Assembly: GCA_026168455.1 (NCBI GenBank)
Contig: CM047431.1
Coordinates: 22,447,365 to 22,511,364, forward strand
Origin: Theocolax elegans
Lineage: Eukaryota > Arthropoda > Insecta > Hymenoptera > Cerocephalidae
DNA length: 64,000 nt
Direction: 5' to 3'
Shown in pieces: positions 42,894 to 54,600 of this stretch; the stretch's first letter is position 1; every line of letters starts with the position of its first letter. The notes beneath the pieces were generated by a model, which saw only the letters and a list, made by a program, of their open reading frames with translations, was not told where the DNA came from and made no database searches. The translations under genes were made by a program, and so were the position numbers.

Positions 42894-43790
42894 GCTCCCC
42901 TTACCAAGTTGCTGCGTAAAGACCAGGCTTGGGATTGGGGCGAGGAGCAGGAGGAGGCGTTTTGTCAGCTCAGAGTTGCGTTAGCTGAAGCGTCTGTATT
43001 AGCCCATCCAGACTTTTCTAAGCCATTTACCGTCCAAAGTGACGCTAGTGACTTAGCAATAGGTGCAGTGTTGATGCAACTTGACGAGGGTTTCGAGCAT
43101 CCGATTGTCTACTTCAGCCGATTATTAAATCGCGCTGAACGTAATTACATGACAACGGAAAAAGAATGCTTGGCTCTCATATGGGCTATTAAGAGATTGA
43201 GACCATACATTGAGGCCTATTGATTCACGGCTGTGACCGACCATAGTGCTCTCATATGACTCAAAAATCTCAAGGAGCCGTCGGGTAGGTTAGCACGATG
43301 GATACTTGAAATGCAGCAATGGGACTTTGAAATAGTGCATAAGAAAGGAGCCTTGCACTATGTCCCGGACGCGCTTTCTCGTGTCATCAACCCAGACCCC
43401 GACGAAGAAGAGATTGCCTCGTTCGAAGTAATTACAGACCCATGGTATATTGCTAGATTAAACGATGTACGCTCATGCCCTCGAAGATTTCCGGAGTGGA
43501 AAATTGAGGATGATATGCTATATCGTTTTACAAGCGGTAAACTCCTGGACTCTGTATCAGAACGAGAGGAAGGATGGCGTCTTGTGCTACCCTTAGAGCA
43601 GAGGAACCGAGTTCTAGTAGATTCTCATTTCCACCCAGCTATGGGTCACATGGGAATTGAAAAAACTTACGAACGCGTTGCAAGATATTACTATTGGCCA
43701 GGTATTTACCACGATACCCACCAATTTGTTTTACGGTGTCTTATATGTCAGAACTATAAGATGTCTCAAGCAGGTCCTCAAGGCTTATGA
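42894..43790 (+). pseudogene. Gypsy-4 RNase H and integrase zinc domain
   Basis: The frame continues with VQSDASDLAIGAVL, TEKECLALIWAI, a TGA at 43221-43223, VTDHSAL, a second TGA near 43257 in place of Trp, and PDALSR. The integrase HHCC region (HPAMGHMGIEKTYERVARYYYWPG and CLICQNYK) ends at 43790. The D,D-E core should follow but is deleted. Confidence 0.87.
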
Positions 43791-43828
43791 TTTAAAGTTG
43801 CCGTACACTTTCCTAAGGTGCGTAAGGC

Positions 43829-43978
43829 ATGTCTGCTAAACTGGCACCAAAGTATGACAGACCCTTTGAAGTTAAAGAAGTACTATCTCCAGTTGCTCTG
43901 AGACTAGAAGAGTCTAGTCGGAAACGGACCGAGGTACACACATCCGATGTGAAGAGATATGTACCACTCGGGTTAGAG
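43829..43978 (+). pseudogene. Gypsy-4 integrase C-terminal remnant
   Basis: KLAPKYDRPFEVKEVLSP, KRTEVHTSDV and KRYVP match the end of gypsy integrases (compare KLGEKYEGPYEI in gypsy-2). All catalytic residues are lost in the gap 43790-43829. A second copy of this end lies at about 45398-45530. Confidence 0.85.
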
Positions 43979-43989
43979 GGGGGGGGCTT
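43976..43989 (+). promoter_or_regulatory. Polypurine tract of gypsy-4
   Basis: The run AGAGGGGGGGGGCT directly precedes the LTR start. The same tract with one or two more G is at 45738-45752. Confidence 0.7.
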
Positions 43990-45024
43990 TGTGACGGAAA
44001 TCGTCACACAATCTATTCACGACGAATAGAATATTAAATTCGCGAATTGTAAGTCGTCGGAACCTTTCGTATGTCAAGGCCAACCGACGACACTTGTTTG
44101 TTTTTGTACAAATGTACATTACGCGCGCAATAGTACGTAGGGATGAGAGCGCGAGAGTGTATGTGTGTTTCCCACTCTCATCCCTTTTTCGGAAAATTAG
44201 GCAATTGCCTAGTTAGTATATCGCGATCCGCCGCTCGAGGTGGACAAAATCTATCTGGTGCGATCGAGAGTTTTCTGGCTAAGAAAAAGGGCGCGTGAGG
44301 CGCAAAGCCGTCGAGTTCCGGATCATCCTCGCGAGGTGAGCCGCGAGTGACATTTGGTGTGTGATTAGAGCGGGAAGTGCGTAAGTGAGTGTGGACGCGG
44401 TTCGCACGACATTCACCGCGGCACAGGGCCGCCTTCCACTACCGCGGCCGACGTCGGCCTCCGTTGCCCAGGAGGCCAAAGGGACAAGGATCGGCTGGGC
44501 CATCCACGGGGCGCATCCCGTAGATTTTATTCATACTACCGCGAGTCCCCCCCCCCCCTCTTCCCGAGTGTTTGAGTGTGTGAGCTCGGGAGTGTATTCG
44601 GGTACGCGGGTACCCGAATAGCGGAGATCGGGGTCGAGTCAACCGCAGGCGAGGATCTCGATCCGGTTGACACCCGATACTTCCGCCCGCGCGAAATAAC
44701 CTTTGTCGCGGCACACGGCCTGAATGGCCAATTGTCAATTAGAGTAAAATAATGTTTTATTCATTTTATCTTAATTATTTGTGTGTAGTGTTATTATTTC
44801 TCCCCGCTCCCGCCGACATTCATTAATTTTTTATATCGTGTCGAGGCAAGGAGGAAGGCCCGAATCCTCCACACCGATCGTCCCAGCAAATTCGTGTTCC
44901 TGGCGAGAGCCCGCAGTTCGCGATAAACTAATTACTTGTGTGCGCGGTATTGGCAACGCGGCCCAACGGTTTATTAATTATAAAAATAATTAATTTCACC
45001 CGGGCACGCGAATACCACGTTACA
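43990..45024 (+). repeat. Gypsy-4 3' LTR, first copy
   Basis: From TGTGACGGAAATCG to ATACCACGTTACA (1035 bp), nearly identical to 45753-46791. Its last 13 bases are shared, in inverted orientation, with the gypsy-5 LTR. Confidence 0.92.
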
Positions 45025-45315
45025 AGTTTTAACGCAAAAATTTGGTGTTATGAAGTGAAGTAAGAGAAGAGATAAAATATCAGCGAATAAAATACCAGTC
45101 AATTTATGACTGAGTAACAAACATAGTACCGACAATATAGGCTCAGCTGTTATACGCACTCTTATATACAATGGGTTTTCAGCATTCTCAATAAAGAAAG
45201 ATTCATCATTGTCGCTATCTTCACTTTCAGTATCAAACTCGATACTATCACTATCCGATTCGAGTAGATCATAATCACTATCTTCTTGTTCATTTCTTTC
45301 GAATCCGCGATTCAC
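45025..45315 (-). pseudogene. Acidic N-terminal fragment of an unrecognised protein (copy 1)
   Basis: The frame starts MNRGFERNEQEDSDYDLLES, is very rich in Asp, Ser and Glu, then has a hydrophobic helical stretch (ILSVLCLLLSHKLTGILF and LLLLHF). It is cut by the gypsy-4 LTR at 45024, after FCVKT. An acidic start followed by a short helical domain with LTG reminds me of the N-termini of some transposase-like insect proteins, but I cannot name a family. The remaining gene is not in the window. Confidence 0.45.
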
Positions 45316-45324
45316 ATCATGTAG

Positions 45325-45752
45325 ATTCTCCTCGTTTATGTAATATAATTAAAATTCATAAATAGGCGAATATGGACATACATACTGTGACATTGCAAGT
45401 ATGACAGACCCTTTGAAGTTAAAGAAGTACTATCTCCAGTTGCTCTGAGACTAGAAGAGTCTAGTCGGAAACGGACCGAGGTACACACATCCGATGTGAA
45501 GAGATATGTACCACCTCGGGTTGCCATGTAAGGCGGTAGGAAAGACGCATCGGCGTACGTGAGAACAGTCAGCGAAGGCTAGGCTTGGTGACTGAATGAC
45601 ACGTCAATATCATACGAAGCACGAAGAATCATTGAAGCAGCCTCCAATGGAAGAAAAGAAGAGAAGCGTACAGCGCGTAGTCGTGGATAAATTGTGCCTT
45701 TCTATCGACTCGGCCTTCCCGAGGGAAGTAGAGTCTAGAGGGGGGGGGGCTT
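45325..45752. other. Spacer and duplicated integrase end between the two LTRs
   Basis: It contains the upstream flank of the acidic fragment, then the second copy of the integrase C-terminal remnant (about 45398-45530) with about 220 bases of extra 3' sequence missing from copy 1. No intact gene is seen. Confidence 0.7.
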
Positions 45753-46791
45753 TGTGACGGAAATCGTCACACAATCTATTCACGACGAATAGAATATTTA
45801 AATTCGCGAATTGTAAGTCGTCGGAACCTTTCGTATGTCAAGGCCAACCGACGACACTTGTTTGTTTTTGTACAAATGTACAATTACGCGCGCAATAGTA
45901 CGTAGGGATGAGAGCGCGAGAGTGTATGTGTGTTTCCCACTCTCATCCCTTTTTCGGAAAATTAGGCAATTGCCTAGTTAGTATATCGCGATCCGCCGCT
46001 CGAGGTGGACAAAATCTATCTGGTGCGATCGAGAGTTTTCTGGCTAAGAAAAAGGCGCGTGAGGCGCAAAGCCGTCGAGTTCCGGATCATCCTCGCGAGG
46101 TGAGCCGCGAGTGACATTTGGTGTGTGATTAGAGCGGGAAGTGCGTAAGTGAGTGTGGACGCGGTTCGCACGACATTCACCGCGGCACAGGGCCGCCTTC
46201 CACTACCGCGGCCGACGTCGGCCTCCGTTGCCCAGGAGGCCAAAGGGACAAGGATCGGCTGGGCCATCCACGGGGCGCATCCCGGTAGATTTTATTCATA
46301 CTACCGCGAGTCCCCCCCCCCCTCTTCCCGAGTGTTTGAGTGTGTGAGCTCGGGAGTGTATTCGGGTACGCGGGTACCCGAATAGCGGAGATCGGGGTCG
46401 AGTCAACCGCAGGCGAGGATCTCGATCCGGTTGACACCCGATACTTCCGCCCGCGCGAAATAACCTTTGTCGCGGCACACGGCCTGAATGGCCAATTGTC
46501 AATTAGAGTAAAATAAATGTTTTATTCATTTTTATCTTAATTATTTGTGTGTAGTGTTATTATTTCTCCCCGCTCCCGCCGACATTCATTAATTTTTTAT
46601 ATCGTGTCGAGGCAAGGAGGAATGCCCGAATCCTCCACACCGATCGTCCCAGCAAATTCGTGTTCCTGGCGAGAGCCCGCAGTTCGCGATAAACTAATTA
46701 CTTGTGTGCGCGGTATTGGCAACGCGGCCCAACGGTTTATTAATTATAAAAAATAATTAATTTCACCCGGGCACGCGAATACCACGTTACA
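45753..46791 (+). repeat. Gypsy-4 3' LTR, second copy
   Basis: 1039 bp, same ends as copy 1. Differences are mainly in G, C and A runs. Confidence 0.92.
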
Positions 46792-47082
46792 AGTTTTAAC
46801 GCAAAAATTTGGTGTTATGAAGTGAAGTAAGAGAAGAGATAAAATATCAGCGAATAAAATACCAGTCAATTTATGACTGAGTAACAAACATAGTACCGAC
46901 AATATAGGCTCAGCTGTTATACGCACTCTTATATACAATGGGTTTTCAGCATTCTCAATAAAGAAAGATTCATCATTGTCGCTATCTTCACTTTCAGTAT
47001 CAAACTCGATACTATCACTATCCGATTCGAGTAGATCATAATCACTATCTTCTTGTTCATTTCTTTCGAATCCGCGATTCAC
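46792..47082 (-). pseudogene. Acidic N-terminal fragment (copy 2)
   Basis: Identical in translation to the copy at 45025-45315, and cut at the same residue by the duplicated LTR. It is a by-product of the tandem duplication. Confidence 0.45.
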
Positions 47083-47172
47083 ATCATGTAGATTCTCCTC
47101 GTTTATGTAATATAATTAAAATTCATAAATAGGCGAATATGGACATACATACTGTGACATTGCAAGTATGAC

Positions 47173-49161
47173 TGCAATTCATATAATAAGAGTTACAAGC
47201 TTACTACACGGAGTAGGCATATTTAAATAATAAGAGGGATCCGAAACCCTCGAAGCGCACTCGAGCACCATCATACACACTATTCTTGGTGACAATTGAC
47301 GAATCCATATCCTATAGCAACCAGAATTATATTAATTCCCTCTAGCATCCTTCCAGTTTTATGATATCTAAAGGAGCTTGCCGCAACACAGAGAGAAGGA
47401 AGCCGAAGAGCATATCATCACCTTGAAGTCTTTAGGAAGAGACGTACACGTTACCAAACCCCAGCCGCGAGTCCATGGAATAACTGTAAAGTTATTTAAT
47501 AAATCAGATGATCTAATATAAGAAAATAAAGGCGAAGTGCTTATATAAAACATATAAACACCCGAGGCAACATGGCAGTGAAGGAAAGGATGGAAATGAC
47601 AGCCAGTTTGGAGGTTAGGAAACGCTGTTTTGGTACATACATGGAGAGAAAAAATGTACAATAATAGCAAACTAATTTTGCATGGGATTATATCATCTTT
47701 TTCCTTTGGGATAAAGTTCAAAATTCAAGGTTTCATAGTTAATTAATTAATCATGTAAAAATAGTATGGTTCAAGAAGAATTAAAGCTTGTGTTTCCTTT
47801 ATTATATAGCATCAATTGTATATTAGAAACGTATGGACACGAACTATACGTCAATCACAAAGAATCCACGATAAAATCGCGTGGGTATGTTGCAAGTATG
47901 CGATGCTGGTCATAAGTTAGCCCGAAAATTATTTTGATAAGCAGCCTGTGATAATCGCACAAGACCCACGGGATTTGGGAATAGGACGTTTGAAATTTTA
48001 CATTCTTTCACGAAGCGCGTTTCCTCCAGTCTTTATTGCTTTAAAAACACTGGAGCCATATAAACATTCCACGATCTTCAAATCATTTTTCTATTGTACT
48101 TCTGCATTCGAAAAACGCACAAAAATTTGCAATAAACGTAACAAATGTATGTAAATAAAGCACGAAAAAAGTGTAAGCTACATTATTTTGTGTAGCTCAT
48201 GCTATAATCCTACATTTTTTTCTGCGTGAATAGAAACTCCAGGAAAATCGAAGCTTACCTACTTACTCTATGCGGTTGTTGGACTCCTATGCAGATGGTT
48301 TTTCCTGGTGTTAGCAGACATGCGTCCCGGCGTGCGGGTGGTGTCCCACGATGTCCCTAGAAGATCCTCGAGTTTAAAGGCTACACCTGAGAAAAAAGGA
48401 AAACTCCTTCAAGCACTCCCGTTGAATAGCTTCGCCAGGAAAACGATGTTAATACCACCTCATTCAGTCCTGTCCGCGATAGAGATAGTGAGACGGAAAG
48501 AGTGATAATATAACGTCGTGTAAACACGACCGACATTGACACGACAAGAGATCCACGACGCAACCCGCGAGTATCACGATACATGCGTACAGCATCTCTC
48601 ACACAGATTCACGCGCATCGGATTACGGTACCGTGTGCACTACTCGGGAGAGAGGTCTCACGATCGGTATAGCGGACAAAGAAAGCGACTGGTCTCAGGA
48701 GACGACACAAACCTTTTTCTCATTTTCCGTCCGTCCGAGACTATCGTTTGATTAGCTTTGATCTCGTGGAATGTTAGGAGTCATGGCAAGTTCCTGAGTG
48801 CGAGGTGAGCCTGGTGCCCTGCTCCGGTTGATTCCAGCTTCCCCTAAAGTGTGTGTGTGCGTCAAGGAACAAGTAGTAGTACCGTGCGGAAAACCGGTAC
48901 CCTGTGGACATAGTCGACGGCGACTAGCGCGTGATCTTTGTATTGCTTCATTTTCTCCCAGATTAAATAAACAAATATACTCTTTTAATAAATTATTTTT
49001 AGGAGTTCTTAACCTCCGCCCCAATCCCCAGCGGAAGTGTGTTACAATACATATATGCTTGCTAAGTATGGAAAGTACAACAAATGTTTAATTGAAACAA
49101 TAAAAAAATATGTAACTATTAATTTAAATAAAGAGCGAAATTAAAAATTAATAAACAATAT
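47173..49161. other. Unassigned DNA
   Basis: No gene recognised. A plus-strand stretch near 47380-47510 reads as a plausible peptide (EAEEHIITLKSLGRDVHV), perhaps a non-LTR gag relic, but it is too short to assign. GC is higher around 48300-48950, and no domain is found there. Confidence 0.45.
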
Positions 49162-49377
49162 TGTGGTACCTTACAATTACTCAGATATAACACAAATAAA
49201 CGATTACACAATATAACAATTTCTAATACAAGAATAAGTTTATTTTAACCTTCCGTCTGTTCCGGTATACATTTCCTAATAATTCTCTATATCTAATAAT
49301 CTTTTATCTTTTATTCTTTTACATTCATTCACACCCATCTTCACATCGATCTTTCTCATGCTTTTCCGATCTCCACA
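49162..49377 (-). repeat. 3' LTR of gypsy-6 (216 bp)
   Basis: The plus strand runs from TGTGG to CCACA, so the termini are inverted repeats. The polypurine tract adjoins at 49378. A minus-strand AATAAA-type signal lies near 49230. No second LTR is available to confirm the length. Confidence 0.65.
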
Positions 49378-50666
49378 ATCCCTCCTTTTAGAGGAGTTAC
49401 TTTAGGTGATAAAATGATTGACATTTTATTCTTCACAAAAGTCGTTTTGTTTCTTGAAGGGGTAATAGTTGATGTATAATTTCTTTTTTCATTACTCAGA
49501 GGTTCCGATGTAGATTTTGTTTGACATTCAATCTTTTCAATAGCCTCTTCATTAGTAGTTGATGAAGTCGATGGTTCTGTGTTAAAAGTTGGAGAAACTA
49601 TCTGTATCTCGGGTTGTCCTATCTCTGCAGGATTATTAGACGGGCTATCAATAGTTTTTTTTAAATGTGAAACTTGCCTTCTGAAGACTTTCCCTTCCCT
49701 CATTACAGAAGCTTCTTTTCCTTTTCTACCAACTACATCAAATTCTTCACTTCCAAAACGAGTACATAGTTTATGTGGCATTACCATATTTTGTACTAAA
49801 ACTTTATCACCAGGGCGAATGTCATAATCTTTCGATCCTCTAACAGCATCTTCTCTCTCTTTCCCTTTTTGTTTTCGAATCATATCATTATCCTTTGCTT
49901 CTTCATCTCCTTGGTCTAGTACAAGATCATTTATTGACGGGATCTTGTCTCTTACATTTCTTCCAAACATAAGCTCGGAAGGGGATTTACCCGTTGTCCC
50001 ATGTGGCGTTACATTGTACAGTAGAAGAAAATTCTGTACTTCTCTTTAACAATTATGTCCTTTTGACTCTGCAATTTTTAATCGTTTCAAGATTGATTTA
50101 TTCATATTTTCCACTTCCCCATTAGCTTGCGGCCAATACGGTGTAGTCTGAATAAGTTCAACATTATTTTCGCTACAAAATTTCTTAAACTCATTACTTG
50201 CAAATTGAGGTCCATTGTCTGCTCTTATACTTGTAGGAAAACCAAGTCGTGAAAATATTTCAAACAATTGTTTGATAATAATTGTAGATGTTGTATTTGT
50301 GAGAAATTTGATTTCTTGATATCTTGAATAGTAATCGATTACAACAAAAACCATTTGTTTATTACGCAAAGGCCCCATTAAATCAATTGCTAAGCATTGC
50401 CATGGTCGATCAGGATATTTATGCCTTAGCATTAATGAAGGTTTGTTCGGTTGTGATACTAACATGCAATCCCTGCAACCTTTAACAAATTGTTCGGCTT
50501 GTTTGTCAATTGTTGGCCACCAAACCTTCGCTCGTAAACGCCGTTTCATCACAGTTTCGCCTGGGTGACCTTCATGTGTTAATTCCAATACTTTATTTGT
50601 CAGCGCTTCTGGAATAATAATCCTATTACCTCGTAATATTATTGAGCCAAAAGTTGACAATTCCAT
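49356..50666 (-). pseudogene. Gypsy-6 integrase and C-terminal tail
   Basis: 50046-50666 has the zinc-binding region (THEGHPGETVMKRRL and CRDC), AIDLMGP (first Asp), RADNGPQF (second Asp) and GEVENMNK (Glu), so the triad is intact. A TAA/TTA break near 50044 separates it from 49356-49970, which starts MFGRNVRDKIPS and has RPGDKVLVQN (the C-terminal barrel) and a Ser/Thr-rich tail ending at the polypurine tract. Only one or two lesions are present in this part. Confidence 0.87.
49378..49390 (-). promoter_or_regulatory. Polypurine tract of gypsy-6
   Basis: The minus strand reads TAAAAGGAGGGAT immediately before the LTR start. Confidence 0.7.
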
Positions 50667-51261
50667 TCTGAATGGATAATATATATTTTTATCTGGTGAT
50701 GCCCAAGATTCATTGTTGATTTTATAAATTGCATCTTGTATATTTTCATCCTTTTGGCTCTCTAAGACAATTTCAGAAACTTTGCTCTATAATTCTGAAA
50801 ATATGAGATTCTTCACCTATATCAAATGAATTTTCTTTTTCAAATTTACTTAATCTTGACAATGGATCGGCAATATTGAATTTTCCAGTTTTGTATATTA
50901 CTTTAAATTTGAACGATTGAAGTCTAAGCAGCCATCTTTCTATGCGAGCTGGTGGTTTAGACGAAGGCTTAAAAATTGCTTCTAATGGTTTATGGTCTGT
51001 TACTTATTCAAACTCAAGTCCAGCTAAGTAATAATAAAACTTTTCAACTACCCAAACTAAAGCAAGACTTTCTTTTTCAGTTTGTGAATAACGCCGTTCA
51101 ACATCTGATAGACTTTTGCTAGCAAACGAAATTATCCTAGGGTTCGATTTCTCATCAAATTGTAACAATACCGCCCCCAGTGCTACTGGATTGGCATCAG
51201 TAACAAGTCTCGTCCTCTTTATTGGATCGAAATACGCTAGTGTGGGAAGGTTAGCTAAATA
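50667..51261 (-). pseudogene. Gypsy-6 RNase H
   Basis: On the minus strand: LVTDANPVALGAVL, SQTEKESLALVW and VTDHKPLEAIFKP, with stops near 50789 and 51003 and a frame break near 51261. It lies between RT and integrase in the normal order. Confidence 0.8.
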
Positions 51262-52229
51262 CTACTTTAGTTTGATAAAGTGATGCTCATGTTCTTTAGT
51301 CCAATCAAATTTTACATCTGTTTTAGTCAATTTTCGAAGAAAATCAGTTGTCGTACCCAAATTAGGAACAAATTTTCCAACATAAGTGACTAATCCTAGA
51401 AAACTTCTCAATTCCTCTTTATTATTTGGTGATCGAAAATTCATAATTTGATCAACTTTCTTGGAATCTACATCTATACCCAAATCTGACAATTTATGCC
51501 CCAAGAAATTCAATTTACGTACCTTAAACTGACATTTCTTTTCGTTTAAAGTTACATTATTTTCTTTAAGTATCAACAAAACCATTTCTAGACATTTATC
51601 ATGTTCTAGTTCATTACTTCCAAATACTATTATATCGTCCAAAAAATTCAAACAATTTGTACAAGGAGACAAAATCTGTTCCATTGTCTTCTGAAAAATT
51701 TCTTGAGCCGAATTTACACCAAACATTAATCGTTTGTAGCGAAATAAACCTTTGTATGTGATAAAAGTTGTAATAGGACGGCTATCAACATGAAGTTCTA
51801 TTTGATGGTATGCATCTTTTAAATCAAGTCGTAAAAAATATTTAGCATTTCTTAATTTGGTCATAAAAAAATCGAACGTAGGTATAGGATAATTATCTCT
51901 CAAAATAGCTTGATTTGCTCTACGCAGATTCGAATGTCACCAAATGGTTTATGAACAATAACAACGGGTGATATCCACGCACTTGGTTCAGTAACTTTCT
52001 CTATGATACCACGTTGCACGCAAGTCTCATTTAATCTTGTCTCAACTAAAGATTCCACTGCAATCGGAATTCTCCTCATAGGTTGTTGAATTGGTTTTAT
52101 TTCCGGATTGATAGCTAGTTTTACTACTATGTTTTTAATCTTTAGAAAAAGTGTTATCGTTTTTACTTTGTAACGTTGTATTTCCTTAAGAGGATTCCGT
52201 GTATAACGACTACTATGGCGTACTAACAA
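51262..52229 (-). pseudogene. Gypsy-6 reverse transcriptase
   Basis: 52229-51900 covers the RT start (IIEKVTEPSAWISPVVIVHK, DIRICV) and ends in a frameshift. 51903-51262 has RDNYPIPTFD, LRLDLKDAYHQIELH, RLMFGVNSA, NFLDDIIVFG and FLGHKLSDLGI. The catalytic box is FLDD rather than the usual YxDD of gypsy RTs. It ends at a stop after KLK. Confidence 0.86.
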
Positions 52230-52250
52230 TTTCGCTGAATTATCAATTAT

Positions 52251-54600
52251 ATATATTTTGTGTCAATTATATTTTGTGTTGTTAATCCCTACGGTCGAAT
52301 GATATTTAATTAATGGGCGCCAGACCGTCGACAGGGTTTTGAGACTCACCAGGGTGTAAAGGTGTTCCTGCGTCGCCACCACGGACAGTGACGATAACCA
52401 ACGTTGGTCTAATACTCTGAAATGGGGAAGGGAGCCGAAAAGATTCGAATGCAAATATCTGATAAACTATCTAACAATAGATTTATTACTTAAAATTTTA
52501 GGCTCGTTATATAAATATTTATTTACAGGTTATACTGAATTATATCGAAATTAACCGGTACAAATACGCATTAGTCACACCGCGTGTACAACGGAGAAAC
52601 TCTTTTACAAATTTTTTATCAATAATACCACAAACTATTTATATATATATATATATATATATTTTTATTTCATATTATTCGCGCTTTAAATTCACATAAG
52701 TTAAAGCAAAAATAAAATAAAACTAAACACCGAAAATTTCCAAGACGCGATATATCTCACGCACTCCGCGGAATTCGCTCGTTACAAAAATTATTACAAA
52801 ATGGCCAGACAGACCACTCACCACAGCACCGCCAAGAAATATTCTGCCGTGAACCTCTCGCGTATACTCGATAATTTCCCAAAAGAAAAATAAAGATCGC
52901 TCCTTCAATATTCGCTGTACTCTCCTTCTTCTCAACAATAGGTCTCTATATGCCTTTTTATTCCTATGATGATCTCTCCGAACCAAATTTCAATATACCG
53001 GTCTATGAGAAAGAAAAAAAACTACTGTTGTTCTACTATTATGGTCGAACACCGAATGACCGCCTTTTTCTCCTTCGTCCTCGATTATCTCTCGAAAAAT
53101 CCGATTCGGGGCGCTGAAGTCCTTCTTCCTTATTTATTTAACCAATCGGTTTATTCCTTTTTCTCAATTAGCTAACCGATCTTCGCTCCGCAGCGCCACC
53201 TATTTCGCTCCTCGTCGATGAATATCGGAGAGTCCGATGGAATAGAATTGCAAATTCCTATTCCGCATGGTCAAGCGCCTCCACCTTTGCAGTGTACTAT
53301 CTCCTTTCTCTCTCTTACTTACGCACGCACGTATATGCGAGTCATTCTGTAGTTCGTTTGTTCCCCCCGCCGGCGCGCCTCTCATCCAACTCGCCTGCTT
53401 ATGCGCATGGGCAGAGCGCCCCCACCGCGTTGATCAAAACTTACATGAAGACATCATGTCTGCCGTATTCGCGCGGGGGGAGCGTATTGTTTATGTATAA
53501 TTATACGTGAAGTGCGTAATAATACTAACCGAAACACTATCGGAGAGCCCGATCGGAGAATACAGAGGACCTCGAGACTCCTGGCCGACGTTGGACCTCC
53601 CCGGCATCACCGACGACGCCTTCGAGGGTTCGCGTGACGACAAGTTGGATGGCATCAATTTCCTTCTCCATAAGGTAAGTAATATTTAAACCATAACATA
53701 GACCTCTACCTTTGTTAATAACCTTCTGTTAAACAAAAGGGATTAAATTTCTTAGTCCTGGTAGCGAGGATAACCCGGACCAAGCTAGTCAGTAGTTTGT
53801 TTACACACGACCTAACCTCTCCTGTCATACTTACAGTATACACACATCTTTCCTCTTTTCTATCCTTTATTTTCCTACCTTTACCTTTGTACAACCTAAT
53901 CCTTAAATTAACCATCATTTTATCTACCATAAACTTTAATACTAATAACATTTTCTTTCTTTTTCAGGTACTGAACGAATCACCATGGTGAGAAGATAAC
54001 AAGGATGGAGCTCGCCCCAGGTTGACAGGGGACTTATACACCGTACCTCACCACAGCGAGTCCTGCAGAGCCTTAGGGAGTCAGCAACGCACAAACAAGA
54101 CAGAAGGTCTTGTTTGTGCCCAGGTAAGCGGTTCCAGTTTTAGTATAAGGGTATAAAAAAAAATCATTTGTTATTCGCTCTCAATATATATATTAATCTT
54201 TTATATTTCTTTTTTCAGGTTCGAACAAGGAAAACTTTCCCCCTTAATACAAGCATTGAGCTTTTAATTTTTCTATTCTCCCCCTGTGAGGTTTCTACCT
54301 CACAATACCCCCCTCCTAAGACTGGACACGCACCGAAAACAAAAAAAACGCGTGCCGTGGACTGTCTTTACAAACGTTCGGCCATCAATTGCATTCCACA
54401 CTGAATACACACATAACCCATAACATAACCATTCCAACATCATTAAAACTTTTCTGCCCATAAAAAATATAATTACATGATTCTTCTATACATAGTAATA
54501 ATATATAAACGCACTTTACAACTATAACCATAATGAAATAAAACCAAAAAAAACTACTTCCAACCAATACTTACTATATCACTCCTTATTCTATTTTTCC
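52251..54600. other. Unassigned DNA, possibly including part of the gypsy-2 3' LTR
   Basis: It contains an (AT)n run (about 52640-52662) and no recognised domain. On the plus strand there are exon-like pieces with splice-type borders: AAG/GTAAGT at about 53674, TTTCAG/G at 53968, CCAG/GTAAGC at 54123 and TTTTCAG/G at 54219. Their coding content is poor, so a non-coding spliced RNA or chance are both possible. Confidence 0.4.
54089..54119. repeat. Perfect 13-bp hairpin
   Basis: GCACAAACAAGAC and GTCTTGTTTGTGC pair around a 5-base loop, four bases before a splice-donor-like GTAAGC. Confidence 0.9.

Larger units (their letters stand above)
36553..45024 (+). mobile_element. Ty3/gypsy element 'gypsy-4', decayed, integrase core deleted
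   Basis: The plus-strand order is AT-rich leader, gag, protease, RT, RNase H, integrase zinc domain, a deletion, integrase C-terminal end, G-rich polypurine tract and LTR (43990-45024). A 1310-bp tandem duplication affects gag and protease. No complete 5' LTR is present: TTACAAATGTGGCAACGG at 36549-36566 resembles an LTR end plus primer site but directly abuts the gypsy-5 LTR. At least five in-frame stops occur. Confidence 0.85.
43851..47172. repeat. Tandem duplication of the gypsy-4 3' end with flanking DNA
   Basis: 43851-45397 and 45398-47164 are two copies of the integrase end, polypurine tract, LTR and about 370 bases of 3' flank. AGTATGAC occurs at both joints (43851, 45398, 47165). Copy 1 lacks about 220 bases before the polypurine tract. 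Because the non-element flank is included, this is a genomic duplication and not two insertions. Confidence 0.93.
49162..52250 (-). mobile_element. Ty3/gypsy element 'gypsy-6', decayed, 5' truncated
   Basis: On the minus strand: RT, RNase H, integrase, C-terminal tail, polypurine tract and a short LTR. Sequence style differs from gypsy-1, -2, -4 and -5 (VTDHKPLEAIF, DLMGPLRNKQ, GEVENMNK), so this is a separate gypsy lineage. Protease, gag and 5' LTR are not found. Confidence 0.87.

Noticed and set aside
47368..47721. 117-codon minus-strand gene
   Set aside because: Cys/Phe/Ser-rich with no motif. The opposite strand looks at least as protein-like, so neither is supported.
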